DNA from: Verrucomicrobiota bacterium
GTDB taxonomy: Bacteria > Verrucomicrobiota > Verrucomicrobiia > Limisphaerales > AV2
Length of the DNA: 7,833 bases
Assembly: GCA_003218935.1 (NCBI GenBank)
Contig: QHPA01000026.1
Coordinates: forward strand, 1 to 7,833
Direction: 5' to 3'
Shown here: one piece after another, positions 1 through 7,680 of the stretch
Numbering within the stretch: position 1 is the first letter of the stretch
How the letters are laid out: each line of letters opens with the position of its first letter
Notes under the pieces: model-generated
Told to the model about the DNA's origin: nothing
The model's database searches: none
The model's input: only the letters and a program-made list of their open reading frames with translations
Position numbers and translations under genes: made by a program

Positions 1-1353
1 ATCGTGCGCCGATTGAAGGCGGCGGGGCACAAAGCCTATTTCGTCGGCGGCTGCGTGCGCGACCAATTGTTGGGCAAGGAACCGCAGGACTACGACATCG
101 CTACCTCGGCACGACCGGAGCAGATCGAGTCTCTCTTTCCACACACCATCCCGGTCGGGCGCAAATTCGGCGTCGTGCTCGTGATTGAACAGGGAAAACA
201 ATTTCAAACGGCCACTTTCCGGGCCGAAGCGGATTACCGCGACGGTCGTCATCCGGACCGGGTCACGTTTTGCGACGCGATGGCCGACGCGCGCCGGCGC
301 GATTTCACGGTCAACGGACTGTTCTTTGATCCGATTGAAAACCGGCTCCACGATTGGGTGGGCGGCGAACTCGATTTGCGTTCAAGGATCATCCGGACCA
401 TCGGGAATCCGCACCGGCGGTTTGCCGAGGACCATCTGCGGTTGTTGCGCGCAGTCCGGTTCGCCGCGCAACTGAGTTTTCGGATTGAGCCAAAAACCTT
501 TGCCGGACTACGGGCCACGGCACGGGAAATTTTGAATGTGAGCGCCGAACGCATTCGGGAGGAACTGCTCAAACTGTTTCGTCCGCCGCACGCGGCGCGC
601 GGACTGCACTTGCTGCGGGAAAGCGGCCTGTTGTTCCCAATCCTGCCGGAGATTGCGGCCACGGTTGAATGCGAGCAGTCGCCGGAGTTTCACCCCGAAG
701 GTTCGGTCTATAACCATTTAATTCGGATTCTGGAACATTTGCCTGCGGAGGCGTCGCCATCGTTGATCTGGGCTGCCTTGCTGCACGACATTGGCAAGCC
801 GGCGACCGCGTCGCGTGATCCGCATACACGCCAGATTCATTTTTACGGCCATGAAAACGCCGGCGCCGGCATTGCGAGGAAGTTGCTGGAACGGCTGCGC
901 TTTCCCCGGAAGCTGATTGAAGAGATCGCGGTTTGCGTGCAGTCGCACATGCAATTCAAAGATGTTTTGCGGATGCGCAAGTCCACCTTGAGGCGGATGC
1001 TGTTGCGACCGACCTTTGCGCTGGAGCTGGAACTACACCGGCTCGATTGCCTCGGATCCCATGGTCGCCTGGATCATTATGAGTTCCTGGTCGAACAGGC
1101 GGCGCAGTTGGAGCGGCAGCCGGCCATTCGTCCGCCTTTGCTGTCGGGAAACGATTTGTTCGCGCTGGGCATGAAACCCGGGCCGGCGATGGGCAGGTTG
1201 CTGGCGGAGGTTCGCGAAAAACAGTTGCAGGACGAATTGAAGACGCGGCCGCAAGCGCGCGCGTGGGCGAGGCAACACCTTCAGCGCGAGTGGGCGACGC
1301 CGGGGCGCGGACCGTCCGCGAACAAAAGCGGCAGGCGGAAGAAAAAGACTTAG
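1..1353 (+). CDS. cca: CCA tRNA nucleotidyltransferase / poly(A) polymerase family protein with HD domain (5' end outside window)
   Basis: This is a class II nucleotidyltransferase that most likely adds or repairs the 3' CCA end of tRNAs from CTP and ATP in the cytoplasm. Counting from the GTG at position 4, the catalytic head shows GGCVRD (15-20) and the metal-binding DYD (29-31). RRDFTVNGL (98-106) and the nucleotide-recognition stretch EDHLRLLRAVRF (142-153) follow. The C-terminal half carries an HD phosphohydrolase-type domain with HD at 261-262, H283 in GHENAGA and a late Asp near 348. The extreme C-terminus is a short basic tail. The frame is already open at base 1, reading Ile-Val before the GTG, and family members usually have a few residues before this helix, so the true start is probably upstream. 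Poly(A) polymerase I shares the head motifs; the HD domain favours a CCA-adding enzyme, but I cannot exclude poly(A) polymerase. The next gene lies 73 bases downstream on the same strand. Confidence 0.88.
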   Translation: MVRRLKAAGHKAYFVGGCVRDQLLGKEPQDYDIATSARPEQIESLFPHTIPVGRKFGVVLVIEQGKQFQTATFRAEADYRDGRHPDRVTFCDAMADARRRDFTVNGLFFDPIENRLHDWVGGELDLRSRIIRTIGNPHRRFAEDHLRLLRAVRFAAQLSFRIEPKTFAGLRATAREILNVSAERIREELLKLFRPPHAARGLHLLRESGLLFPILPEIAATVECEQSPEFHPEGSVYNHLIRILEHLPAEASPSLIWAALLHDIGKPATASRDPHTRQIHFYGHENAGAGIARKLLERLRFPRKLIEEIAVCVQSHMQFKDVLRMRKSTLRRMLLRPTFALELELHRLDCLGSHGRLDHYEFLVEQAAQLERQPAIRPPLLSGNDLFALGMKPGPAMGRLLAEVREKQLQDELKTRPQARAWARQHLQREWATPGRGPSANKSGRRKKKT

Positions 1354-1426
1354 TGGCGGTGCCGGCCTGAAGAATTTCAATGCAATTGGCGCAAAGACGT
1401 TTATCCTGTCACGGTCTTTGAATGTT

Positions 1427-2896
<1,470 letters not shown>

Positions 2897-2944
2897 ACGA
2901 ATTGCCAAAAAGAAATTTCCGAAATGAAACCGCTTGTCGAACGC

Positions 2945-3012
2945 CTCCCCTCACCCTGCCCTCTCCCCTCATCGGATGAGGAGAGAGGGTGGCTTTAGCC
3001 GGGTGAGGGGAG
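2945..3012. repeat. 68-base palindromic repeat element (REP-like, three-hairpin layout)
   Basis: The outer arms CTCCCCTCACCC (2945-2956) and GGGTGAGGGGAG (3001-3012) are perfect 12-base inverted complements. Inside them, 2959-2973 and 2975-2989 form a second inverted repeat with a single mismatch, closing on a CGG tip. GGCTTTAGCC (2991-3000) makes a third, small hairpin. The predicted fold is a closing stem with two internal hairpins. Repeats built from CCCTCACCC and CCCTCTCCCC blocks are scattered between genes in many bacterial genomes and often produce spurious short proteins with a 'SPHPALSP' motif, as one frame here would (2934-3116). It lies just after the response regulator gene and could also help stop plus-strand transcription. 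That it is a multicopy family in this genome is inference from one copy. Confidence 0.7.
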
Positions 3013-3055
3013 TGTCCGCACACGACATTGATTGGAAATTGGCAACCACTATAAC

Positions 3056-3085
3056 AAAAAAGCGCCCGTCAAAGACGGGCGCTTT
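3056..3085 (-). terminator. intrinsic terminator of the pil operon
   Basis: A perfect 12-base stem (3059-3070 with 3074-3085, GC-rich core GCGCCCGTC) closes on a three-base loop. On the minus strand it is followed by six T (AAAAAA at 3056-3061 on the plus strand; the first T residues overlap the stem base). It begins 24 bases beyond the pilQ stop codon at 3110-3112, the expected place for the operon's Rho-independent terminator. On the plus strand only three T follow the stem, so it would act weakly for the convergent response regulator transcript. Confidence 0.88.
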
Positions 3086-3109
3086 GCGCGAAATTTCGGT
3101 CAGTGCCTA

Positions 3110-3871
3110 TCAATAGACCGGCTTGCTCCAGTCGTGCGGTATTGCGCTGTCCAGGAGCGGGTTCGTGAACGGACCTTCGTCGCTGTCCGGTTTGTCAGGA
3201 CTCGGCTTTCTCTTCAGGTAGTCGGTTGGCGTGACCTGAAAGTCATCCTCCGTGACGATGGTCGGTGTCACAAAGAGAATCAGATTGCGCTTGTCCCGGA
3301 CCTTGCTGCTGCTGCGGAAGACAGCACCCAAGCCGGGCAGATCACCCAGGATCGGCACTTTCGTCCGACCGTGAGTAATGTTATCGCTCATCAACCCGCC
3401 CATCACCAGCGTGTTCCCACTGGGGATGAGCACCTGAGTTTCAATCTTCCGGACCGAGTATCTGTTGGCCGAAACCGAAGCCGTGCCGCCCCCGCCGCTG
3501 GTGGGGACAGACTGAGTGTCCACACCGTCGAGCGCGGACACTTCGGGAACGACTCTGAGCTGGACCCGGTCGCTGGCGGAAATGCGCGGGGTCACCGTCA
3601 GGATGGTTCCGATGTTTGTATAACTGATATCAACCGTTGGGCCGGTTTGAGTGCCGCCGGACGTCACCTTGAAGACGGGAAATGCCTCGCTGACGTTCAG
3701 AACAGCCGGTTGATTGTCCAGGGTCACGGTCCTTGGGGTGGAAAGCAATTCAGTCTGGTCATCTTTGTTAAAAAATTGAAATACGCCACGTACGCCGTCC
3801 GCGTTCAAAAATGCAGTGCTGGGACCAAAACCATTTTTTGTGTTGGCTAGCAGTTTGGGCTCCTGCAACAC
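3110..3871 (-). CDS. pilQ: PilQ/GspD-type secretin, C-terminal part (second half of a frameshifted gene)
   Basis: This fragment holds the outer-membrane pore-forming secretin domain. Counting from a GTG at 3871, FLNADGV (21-27), LLSTPRTVTLDNQ (42-54) and GTILTVTPRIS (88-98) match the conserved secretin core. The signature VPILGDLPGLGAVF lies at 172-185 and is followed by LILFVTPTIV (197-206). A Gly/Ser-rich insert lies near 123-135. The same frame stays open upstream through 3872-3936 and beyond, reading a Pro/Thr/Gly-rich linker (TPGTTQIDPVTGLQTVSG), so the GTG is probably not a natural start. The segment is the continuation of the preceding ORF after a -1 change of frame. With one base restored, the joined protein would be about 523 residues, shorter than proteobacterial PilQ and without visible AMIN domains. 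The transcript ends at the terminator just downstream. Confidence 0.85.
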   Translation of the reverse strand: MLQEPKLLANTKNGFGPSTAFLNADGVRGVFQFFNKDDQTELLSTPRTVTLDNQPAVLNVSEAFPVFKVTSGGTQTGPTVDISYTNIGTILTVTPRISASDRVQLRVVPEVSALDGVDTQSVPTSGGGGTASVSANRYSVRKIETQVLIPSGNTLVMGGLMSDNITHGRTKVPILGDLPGLGAVFRSSSKVRDKRNLILFVTPTIVTEDDFQVTPTDYLKRKPSPDKPDSDEGPFTNPLLDSAIPHDWSKPVY

Positions 3872-3936
3872 TCCGCTAAAGATTCCACCGAATCCGGGGC
3901 TTGAGCCGCTGACCGTCTGGAGGCCTGTTACTGGAT

Positions 3937-4680
3937 CTATTTGAGTAGTACCCGGCGTCGGTGGAGTCGGCTGAAGTCCTCTTTCACGCTGCTCGGTTTT
4001 CGGGTCGTTTCGTAGATGCGGGCTTCAATGAGCACCTGTTTGGTGGCCGTATCCAGCTTGTCGATCAAGGGATCGAGTTCGAGCAGTTCTTTTTCCGTGG
4101 CAAACACGATGAGTTGGCTCGTGCGGCCATCGGGAATGGCCTTGCTGCGGCCGCTGCTGAAACTCGGCGTAAGAATGGCAACTAGGTTCGATGGGCTGGT
4201 GTATTTGAGCTGATAAATCTTGGTAACCAATGGTTCGGCCTCTGTGCCTTTCATGGTGATACGGGAGATTTTGGTCTTGGGATCCTTCTCCAGCCGGAGG
4301 CTGTTGTTGTTCAGCACGGCTTCGAGAACGTTCTGCGCGGTCACATTCTCCAGGCGGATGGTCACCGGCTGCAGTTTCGGTTTGCCATCCGGGCCGAGTT
4401 CTGTCACCCGCGGATCAAAGACAATATTCAGGTTGGCCTGGCGTGCGAGGGTTTTGATGACGTCCACCAAAGGGGCGTCCTCGAACGAAACGATCGGCAG
4501 AACGTCGCCGGTTGATTCTGCAGGGGCCGCCTCGGTTGGAGCTGCCGGCTTGGCCTCGGCCGCCGACTGGTTATACAGCTTTTGGACTTTTTCGTCCGAT
4601 GCAGGTTTGTTTTGGGCCAGGCCGACCGAAAGACCGGCATTCAGCCCAACGAGTAGCAGGGTGACGAGTTTGGTTTTCAT
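3937..4680 (-). CDS. pilQ: PilQ/GspD-type secretin, N-terminal part (frameshifted; ends early at TAG)
   Basis: This is the first half of the outer-membrane secretin through which the type IV pilus would leave the cell. Residues 1-22 form a Sec signal peptide (KTK, hydrophobic core, then cleavage near LAQ). A low-complexity Ala/Pro/Glu stretch (about 41-57) follows. The STN/N0 domain covers about 63-130 (VSFEDAPLVDVIKTLARQ, NIVFDPRV, VTIRLENVTAQNVLEAVL). A secretin_N/N1 domain covers about 153-222 (KIYQLKYTSPSNLVAIL, then TSQLIVFATEKELLELDPLI and QVLIEARIYET). The last dozen residues (SRLHRRRVLLK) are out of character, Arg-rich and unlike a secretin, and the ORF stops at TAG (3937-3939). The proper continuation is in the -1 frame. 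Shifting anywhere in about 3960-3990 gives a sensible protein. The start ATG lies 121 bases after pilP and has no evident Shine-Dalgarno sequence. Confidence 0.87.
   Translation of the reverse strand: MKTKLVTLLLVGLNAGLSVGLAQNKPASDEKVQKLYNQSAAEAKPAAPTEAAPAESTGDVLPIVSFEDAPLVDVIKTLARQANLNIVFDPRVTELGPDGKPKLQPVTIRLENVTAQNVLEAVLNNNSLRLEKDPKTKISRITMKGTEAEPLVTKIYQLKYTSPSNLVAILTPSFSSGRSKAIPDGRTSQLIVFATEKELLELDPLIDKLDTATKQVLIEARIYETTRKPSSVKEDFSRLHRRRVLLK
3960..3990 (-). other. pilQ: one-base frameshift site inside pilQ
   Basis: Secretin similarity runs in one frame down to about KPSSVKEDFS and resumes in the -1 frame with a Pro/Thr-rich linker leading to the secretin core. The distance from ATG 4680 to the TGA at 3110 is 1571 bases, one short of a multiple of three, which fits loss of a single base. 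No classical X XXY YYZ slippery heptamer stands out here, so a mutation or an assembly/sequencing error is more likely than programmed frameshifting. The exact base cannot be located from this sequence alone. Confidence 0.75.
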
Positions 4681-4750
4681 TTAGTGGTTAGGTTGACTGA
4701 CTGACATTTCATCGTTGTTCTTACCGTGTTTCTTGACCGCAACTTCCTCT

Positions 4751-4759
4751 CCCCCCCCC
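4751..4759. repeat. run of nine C (G on the coding strand) in the pilP-pilQ spacer
   Basis: Nine consecutive C lie in the 121-base gap between pilP and pilQ, 71-79 bases upstream of the pilQ ATG on the transcribed strand. A run of this length is prone to slippage and to sequencing error. Being non-coding, a length change would alter only the untranslated leader. The rest of the spacer (4681-4801) shows a short GTCA triplet-copy repeat near 4694-4705 and no clear promoter. Confidence 0.8.
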
Positions 4760-4801
4760 GTCGCGGGCTACGTCTCCATAAACCTGTTGTGACCTGCTGG
4801 A

Positions 4802-5293
4802 TCATTTGTTGATCGGAAGGAGTGTTTCCTGCAGCAGCAACTCTTTGGGCGCCACCGTGCCGGCAATGCTGACGGTGACTGACTTCTCACCAATTTCCAG
4901 CACGCGAATCTTTACTTTGCCATTTCCCGCTTTCACTTCTCCTTCCTCGTCTTTGGCAAAGGGGAGGTTGTTGATCAACGCGATTCGTTTTTCCGGTGGA
5001 CCGGTAATCCCTTTGAGCACCAAAAGCTGTGAAAGATCCTGCTGCACAGGTTTCTTGACCGGATCCTCCGGCGCTCTTCTTTTAGTTCGCGTTGAGTTTG
5101 GGAAAAACGGGTCTTTGCCAACATCGCCCTCCGAAACAAAAACGGACTTGGGGATCACCACTTCGGCTGGAGGACGGTTGGTTTCGGCGCCTTGAGCCAA
5201 GGTCACTAAACCGAGCCAACCAGCTAAAACCAGCCCCCCCGCTCTGAACCGGGTCGAGCGGCATCGTCTGGCGGATAAACGGATCAAAAACAT
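4802..5293 (-). CDS. pilP: PilP-like periplasmic pilus assembly protein
   Basis: This is probably the periplasmic link between the inner-membrane PilN/PilO pair and the PilQ secretin. It has 163 residues. An Arg-rich n-region (5-17) and hydrophobic core (19-33) are followed by a likely signal peptidase I site after AQGA (36). There is no Cys after the hydrophobic core, so no lipobox, unlike classical PilP lipoproteins; an uncleaved membrane anchor is the alternative. DPFFP (61-65) and a proline-rich linker precede a small beta-rich domain (about 88-160: LLVLKGITGPPEKRIALINN, then KVKIRVLEIGEKSVTV) that resembles the PilP/GspC homology region. The call rests mainly on gene order (after pilO, before pilQ), length and this domain pattern; sequence similarity by eye is weak. 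The start lies 5 bases after the pilO stop. Seven G in the signal-peptide codons (5234-5240) are a possible slippage spot. Confidence 0.72.
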   Translation of the reverse strand: MFLIRLSARRCRSTRFRAGGLVLAGWLGLVTLAQGAETNRPPAEVVIPKSVFVSEGDVGKDPFFPNSTRTKRRAPEDPVKKPVQQDLSQLLVLKGITGPPEKRIALINNLPFAKDEEGEVKAGNGKVKIRVLEIGEKSVTVSIAGTVAPKELLLQETLLPINK

Positions 5294-5298
5294 CAGCT

Positions 5299-5898
5299 TT
5301 AAAGGTTTGGTCTGACCAGGGCGACAATGTCCATCTTAAAGGACAACTTTTCTTCTCCAGCTCGGGAGCCTGAGCTATCCGCTCCCCCAGTGCCTTCAGA
5401 ACCAGCCGTTAAGGAAAGGTTCTGAACGCGAAAGTAAGGGAATCTGTTTTCGAAGTCAGCTAAAAATTTTCCGAAGTCGTGGTAGTAAGCACTGCCACGC
5501 ACGGTGAAATTCGCTGCCGCATAAGGGAACTGGGCCAGCAGGCCGACCTCTCCCTTTCCAGGTCGGTTCACGTCGATGATCTTGACCTCCTGGCCGACGC
5601 AGGCCCTTTCCATCAAAAGACGGGCCCACGAATACAGGTCTCCGGACGCCATGGTATCTTCGATTGCGCTGAGCTTCGTGCTCGCGGCTTCCATGTCAGC
5701 TTCTGCTTGCGCAGCCCGACTGACCATCTTCCTGGCTGCTTCCAGTTTTTCCATCGCTTTCTCGAGTTTGGTTTGGCTTAGGCCAATCTGTTCGCGCCGC
5801 GTTCTGATGACCCCCAACCACAGACCGGCGACAATCGCGACGGCCCCAATCGACACCAGGATCAGCTTGTCGCGTTTTTCTTTGGAAAGCCTGATCAT
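5299..5898 (-). CDS. pilO: PilO-like inner-membrane pilus assembly protein
   Basis: This is a 199-residue single-pass inner-membrane protein, expected to pair with PilN in the type IV pilus alignment complex. A short basic cytoplasmic N-terminus (RLSKEKRDK) is followed by one membrane segment (about 11-30). A charged coiled coil (about 35-82) leads to a periplasmic ferredoxin-like domain. Within that domain FTVRGSAYYHDFGKFLADFE (131-150) and the following FPYFRVQNLSL are the PilO-type strand-helix-strand pattern. A Gly/Ser-rich insert (about 166-181) precedes the last beta strand (LSFKMDIVALV). The ATG follows the pilN stop TAA after a single base, so translation is probably coupled. GspM-type proteins share this architecture, but the pilM-pilN neighbours favour PilO. 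Confidence 0.85.
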   Translation of the reverse strand: MIRLSKEKRDKLILVSIGAVAIVAGLWLGVIRTRREQIGLSQTKLEKAMEKLEAARKMVSRAAQAEADMEAASTKLSAIEDTMASGDLYSWARLLMERACVGQEVKIIDVNRPGKGEVGLLAQFPYAAANFTVRGSAYYHDFGKFLADFENRFPYFRVQNLSLTAGSEGTGGADSSGSRAGEEKLSFKMDIVALVRPNL

Positions 5899-5899
5899 C

Positions 5900-6577
5900 T
5901 TAACGTGTTTTTTCCGTGTATCGGCATTCGAGCGTGAACGTAACGAAACGTCTTGCCGGATTGCGCGGGTCGGCCTGTTCCGCCGAAACGACCATCAGCT
6001 CTGCTTTTTGCAGATTGGTCTTGAATTGGGGGTAATCGTTGATCACTGCCTGCAACTTGAAAATCTGGTCGCCCGGATGTTTGGACGAGTCTTTGGCGTC
6101 GATCGTAAACACCACTCTTTCCCGCGAAGTGGGCGGCCTCCCGCGGTTGACAACGCCAACGGAATTGGTGGAGGGCTTGACGCCTTCAGTGATTGCATAA
6201 GCCTGTTCCGTGTTCAGTCGCAACACCTGGACGTCATCAACCTTGGCAATGACATACTGCAAGGCGTTGAGCGGGGCAGCCCAAAGGAAACGGTTGGTAG
6301 CAAGGGCCTGCAAAGCCGCCCACTTGCTCTCGGCATCCGTGGCCTTCTCGAAGTTCGCAGTGACCTTGTTGTAGTCCGGCTCCAGTTTTTTCCATTGGGA
6401 TTCGTACCGGTTGACCTCGCTCATCGCGCCCATCAATTTGATTTGCAGGCGACCGCTCCAGATCACCATCACGCCGACAATCAATCCAGCGACCCAAATG
6501 GCGCGCTTGACGGGGTCACGCCGGCGCAAATCCTCCGCGGCCTGTTGCTCAGCCAGAAGGTTAAGGCGGATCGGCAT
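5900..6577 (-). CDS. pilN: PilN-like inner-membrane pilus assembly protein
   Basis: This is a 225-residue single-pass inner-membrane protein. In known systems the short cytoplasmic PilN N-terminus (an INLLP-type motif) docks into a groove of PilM, while the periplasmic domain pairs with PilO. Here the N-terminus reads IRLNLLAEQQ (3-12), a recognisable variant lacking the Pro. It is followed by a charged stretch, one membrane helix (about 25-41) and a coiled coil (about 52-86). The periplasmic part (about 100-222) contains strands such as VQVLRLNTEQAYAI and RFVTFTLECRYTEK and a Pro/Arg-rich loop near 147-152. It starts 6 bases after pilM and ends 1 base before pilO, consistent with one polycistronic mRNA. 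Sequence identity to proteobacterial PilN looks low, so the name rests on motif, topology and position. Confidence 0.85.
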   Translation of the reverse strand: MPIRLNLLAEQQAAEDLRRRDPVKRAIWVAGLIVGVMVIWSGRLQIKLMGAMSEVNRYESQWKKLEPDYNKVTANFEKATDAESKWAALQALATNRFLWAAPLNALQYVIAKVDDVQVLRLNTEQAYAITEGVKPSTNSVGVVNRGRPPTSRERVVFTIDAKDSSKHPGDQIFKLQAVINDYPQFKTNLQKAELMVVSAEQADPRNPARRFVTFTLECRYTEKTR

Positions 6578-6583
6578 AAAGTC

Positions 6584-7645
6584 TTACAATACGGACAGCG
6601 CTGCTCCGATGGCCACAGCAAGCTGCGGGGCGATTTGTTCCACTTCAGCCATTTGCTGCGGAGGCAACGCCATGTTCAGAAAACTCGTCGGGTTCCAGCG
6701 TACGCACGGGACCATTAACTCGGTCTGCAGGATTTGAATGATGTAGTCCGAGCGGGCTGAGCCGCCCGAAACAAACACCTGAGTGACCGGCTTGTCCTGC
6801 TGGTGCTCGAAGAAATCAATAGACGCGCGCAGTTCGCGATCCAACGGCGCCAGCAACGTTACCATGGTGGATTGAACCTCGTCGGGCAGGCCAACTTTGA
6901 TGCCCTCGGCTTCCGCGTAGCTGACACCCAACGCCTCGGCAACACCGTTGGTCAATCGGTCGCCGCCGATTCCGACCACGCGGCTGAGCATCAATTCCCC
7001 ATTCAACAAAATGCTGATCGAGGAATGGTTGAAGCCGACGTCGACAAGAGCAATCACTTCCTTGTTGAAAACATCCTGGTTGGCCATCTCGAAGGCATTC
7101 GGCGGACCAATCAGGCTGGGAACGATTTGTTCGGGAACCAAGCCGCTGTTTTTCGCGGCCGCCTGTAAGTCGTCAATGAGTTGTTTTTTTGCGCCGCCGA
7201 CGAGAACCCGGCACTTTTGCCCGGCTTTGGGAGCTTCCGGTTTCACGCCGGACCGGGGCGGAATGACGTAACAATCGAACGCATGATCCGGGAGGTCCTG
7301 CTGGAGATAATTCTTGGAATTGAACTTCAGCATGGTGCGCATGTCGGCTACCGGCACCGCCGGCAATTCTGCGTGGCGCACCATCGAGTCGCCCACGCCC
7401 ACCGCCAGCACCACCTGTTTGGCGCGGCCGCCAAGGGCTTGATTGACGGCTCCCAGATGTTCGCCCAGCAACTGCGGGGACAAACCTTTCTCGTATGCCG
7501 GCGCATCGTGTAGTACATACCCTAGAAAGTTTAGACCGTCGCCTTTGCGTTGAAGCTGGACTGCTTTGGTAGTACGCGCGCCCAAGTCGATGGCTGTTAT
7601 CTGGTCCAATCGTCTGGCCTGGCTGCTGAGAAATGGCAACGCCAT
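6584..7645 (-). CDS. pilM: type IV pilus assembly protein PilM (actin-like ATPase)
   Basis: This is a 353-residue cytoplasmic actin/FtsA-fold protein that binds nucleotide and recruits the PilN N-terminus at the inner face of the membrane. The fold motifs are visible. Phosphate-1 loop AIDLGARTTKAVQL lies at 18-31 and phosphate-2 loop ALVDVGFNHSSISIL at 199-213. RVVGIGGDRLTNGVAEALG (222-240) follows, and the adenosine motif VFVSGGSAR is at 290-298. The length fits the family. The ATG at 7645 begins MALPFLSSQ. The DNA just upstream is AT-rich and no strong ribosome binding site is seen. It is the first gene of the run pilM-pilN-pilO-pilP-pilQ, and pilN starts 6 bases after its stop. The C-terminal IAPQLAVAIGAAL stretch is typical of PilM and FtsA-like proteins. 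Confidence 0.95.
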   Translation of the reverse strand: MALPFLSSQARRLDQITAIDLGARTTKAVQLQRKGDGLNFLGYVLHDAPAYEKGLSPQLLGEHLGAVNQALGGRAKQVVLAVGVGDSMVRHAELPAVPVADMRTMLKFNSKNYLQQDLPDHAFDCYVIPPRSGVKPEAPKAGQKCRVLVGGAKKQLIDDLQAAAKNSGLVPEQIVPSLIGPPNAFEMANQDVFNKEVIALVDVGFNHSSISILLNGELMLSRVVGIGGDRLTNGVAEALGVSYAEAEGIKVGLPDEVQSTMVTLLAPLDRELRASIDFFEHQQDKPVTQVFVSGGSARSDYIIQILQTELMVPCVRWNPTSFLNMALPPQQMAEVEQIAPQLAVAIGAALSVL

Positions 7646-7653
7646 GAATCGCT

Positions 7654-7680
7654 TTTATATTTTCCAGTTTTCAATTGCAA
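7654..7680 (-). promoter_or_regulatory. possible sigma-70-type promoter before pilM
   Basis: On the minus strand TTGCAA (7680-7675) and TATAAA (7659-7654) are separated by 15 bases, inside an AT-rich patch just upstream of the pilM ATG (7645). The spacing is shorter than the usual 17, and transcription would begin within a few bases of the start codon, giving an almost leaderless mRNA. The rest of 7681-7833 shows no gene I can support and only a short GAGCA/TGCTC inverted repeat (7717-7733). The real promoter may lie further upstream. Confidence 0.25.

Noticed and set aside
2934..3116. A small 60-codon plus-strand frame between the two transcription units
   Set aside because: It translates the palindromic repeat and the terminator; 'SPHPALSP' proteins are a known artefact of such repeats.
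3032..3850. A 272-codon plus-strand open frame opposite the secretin core
   Set aside because: The minus strand carries clear secretin motifs, and the frame runs through the terminator hairpin.
3960..3990. Programmed -1 ribosomal frameshifting in pilQ
   Set aside because: The direction would fit, but no classical slippery heptamer or obvious downstream stem was seen, and secretins are not known to use recoding.
5576..6718. A 380-codon plus-strand open frame antisense to pilO, pilN and the end of pilM
   Set aside because: It crosses three well-supported genes, has no recognisable domain, and is explained by GC-rich codon use on the opposite strand.
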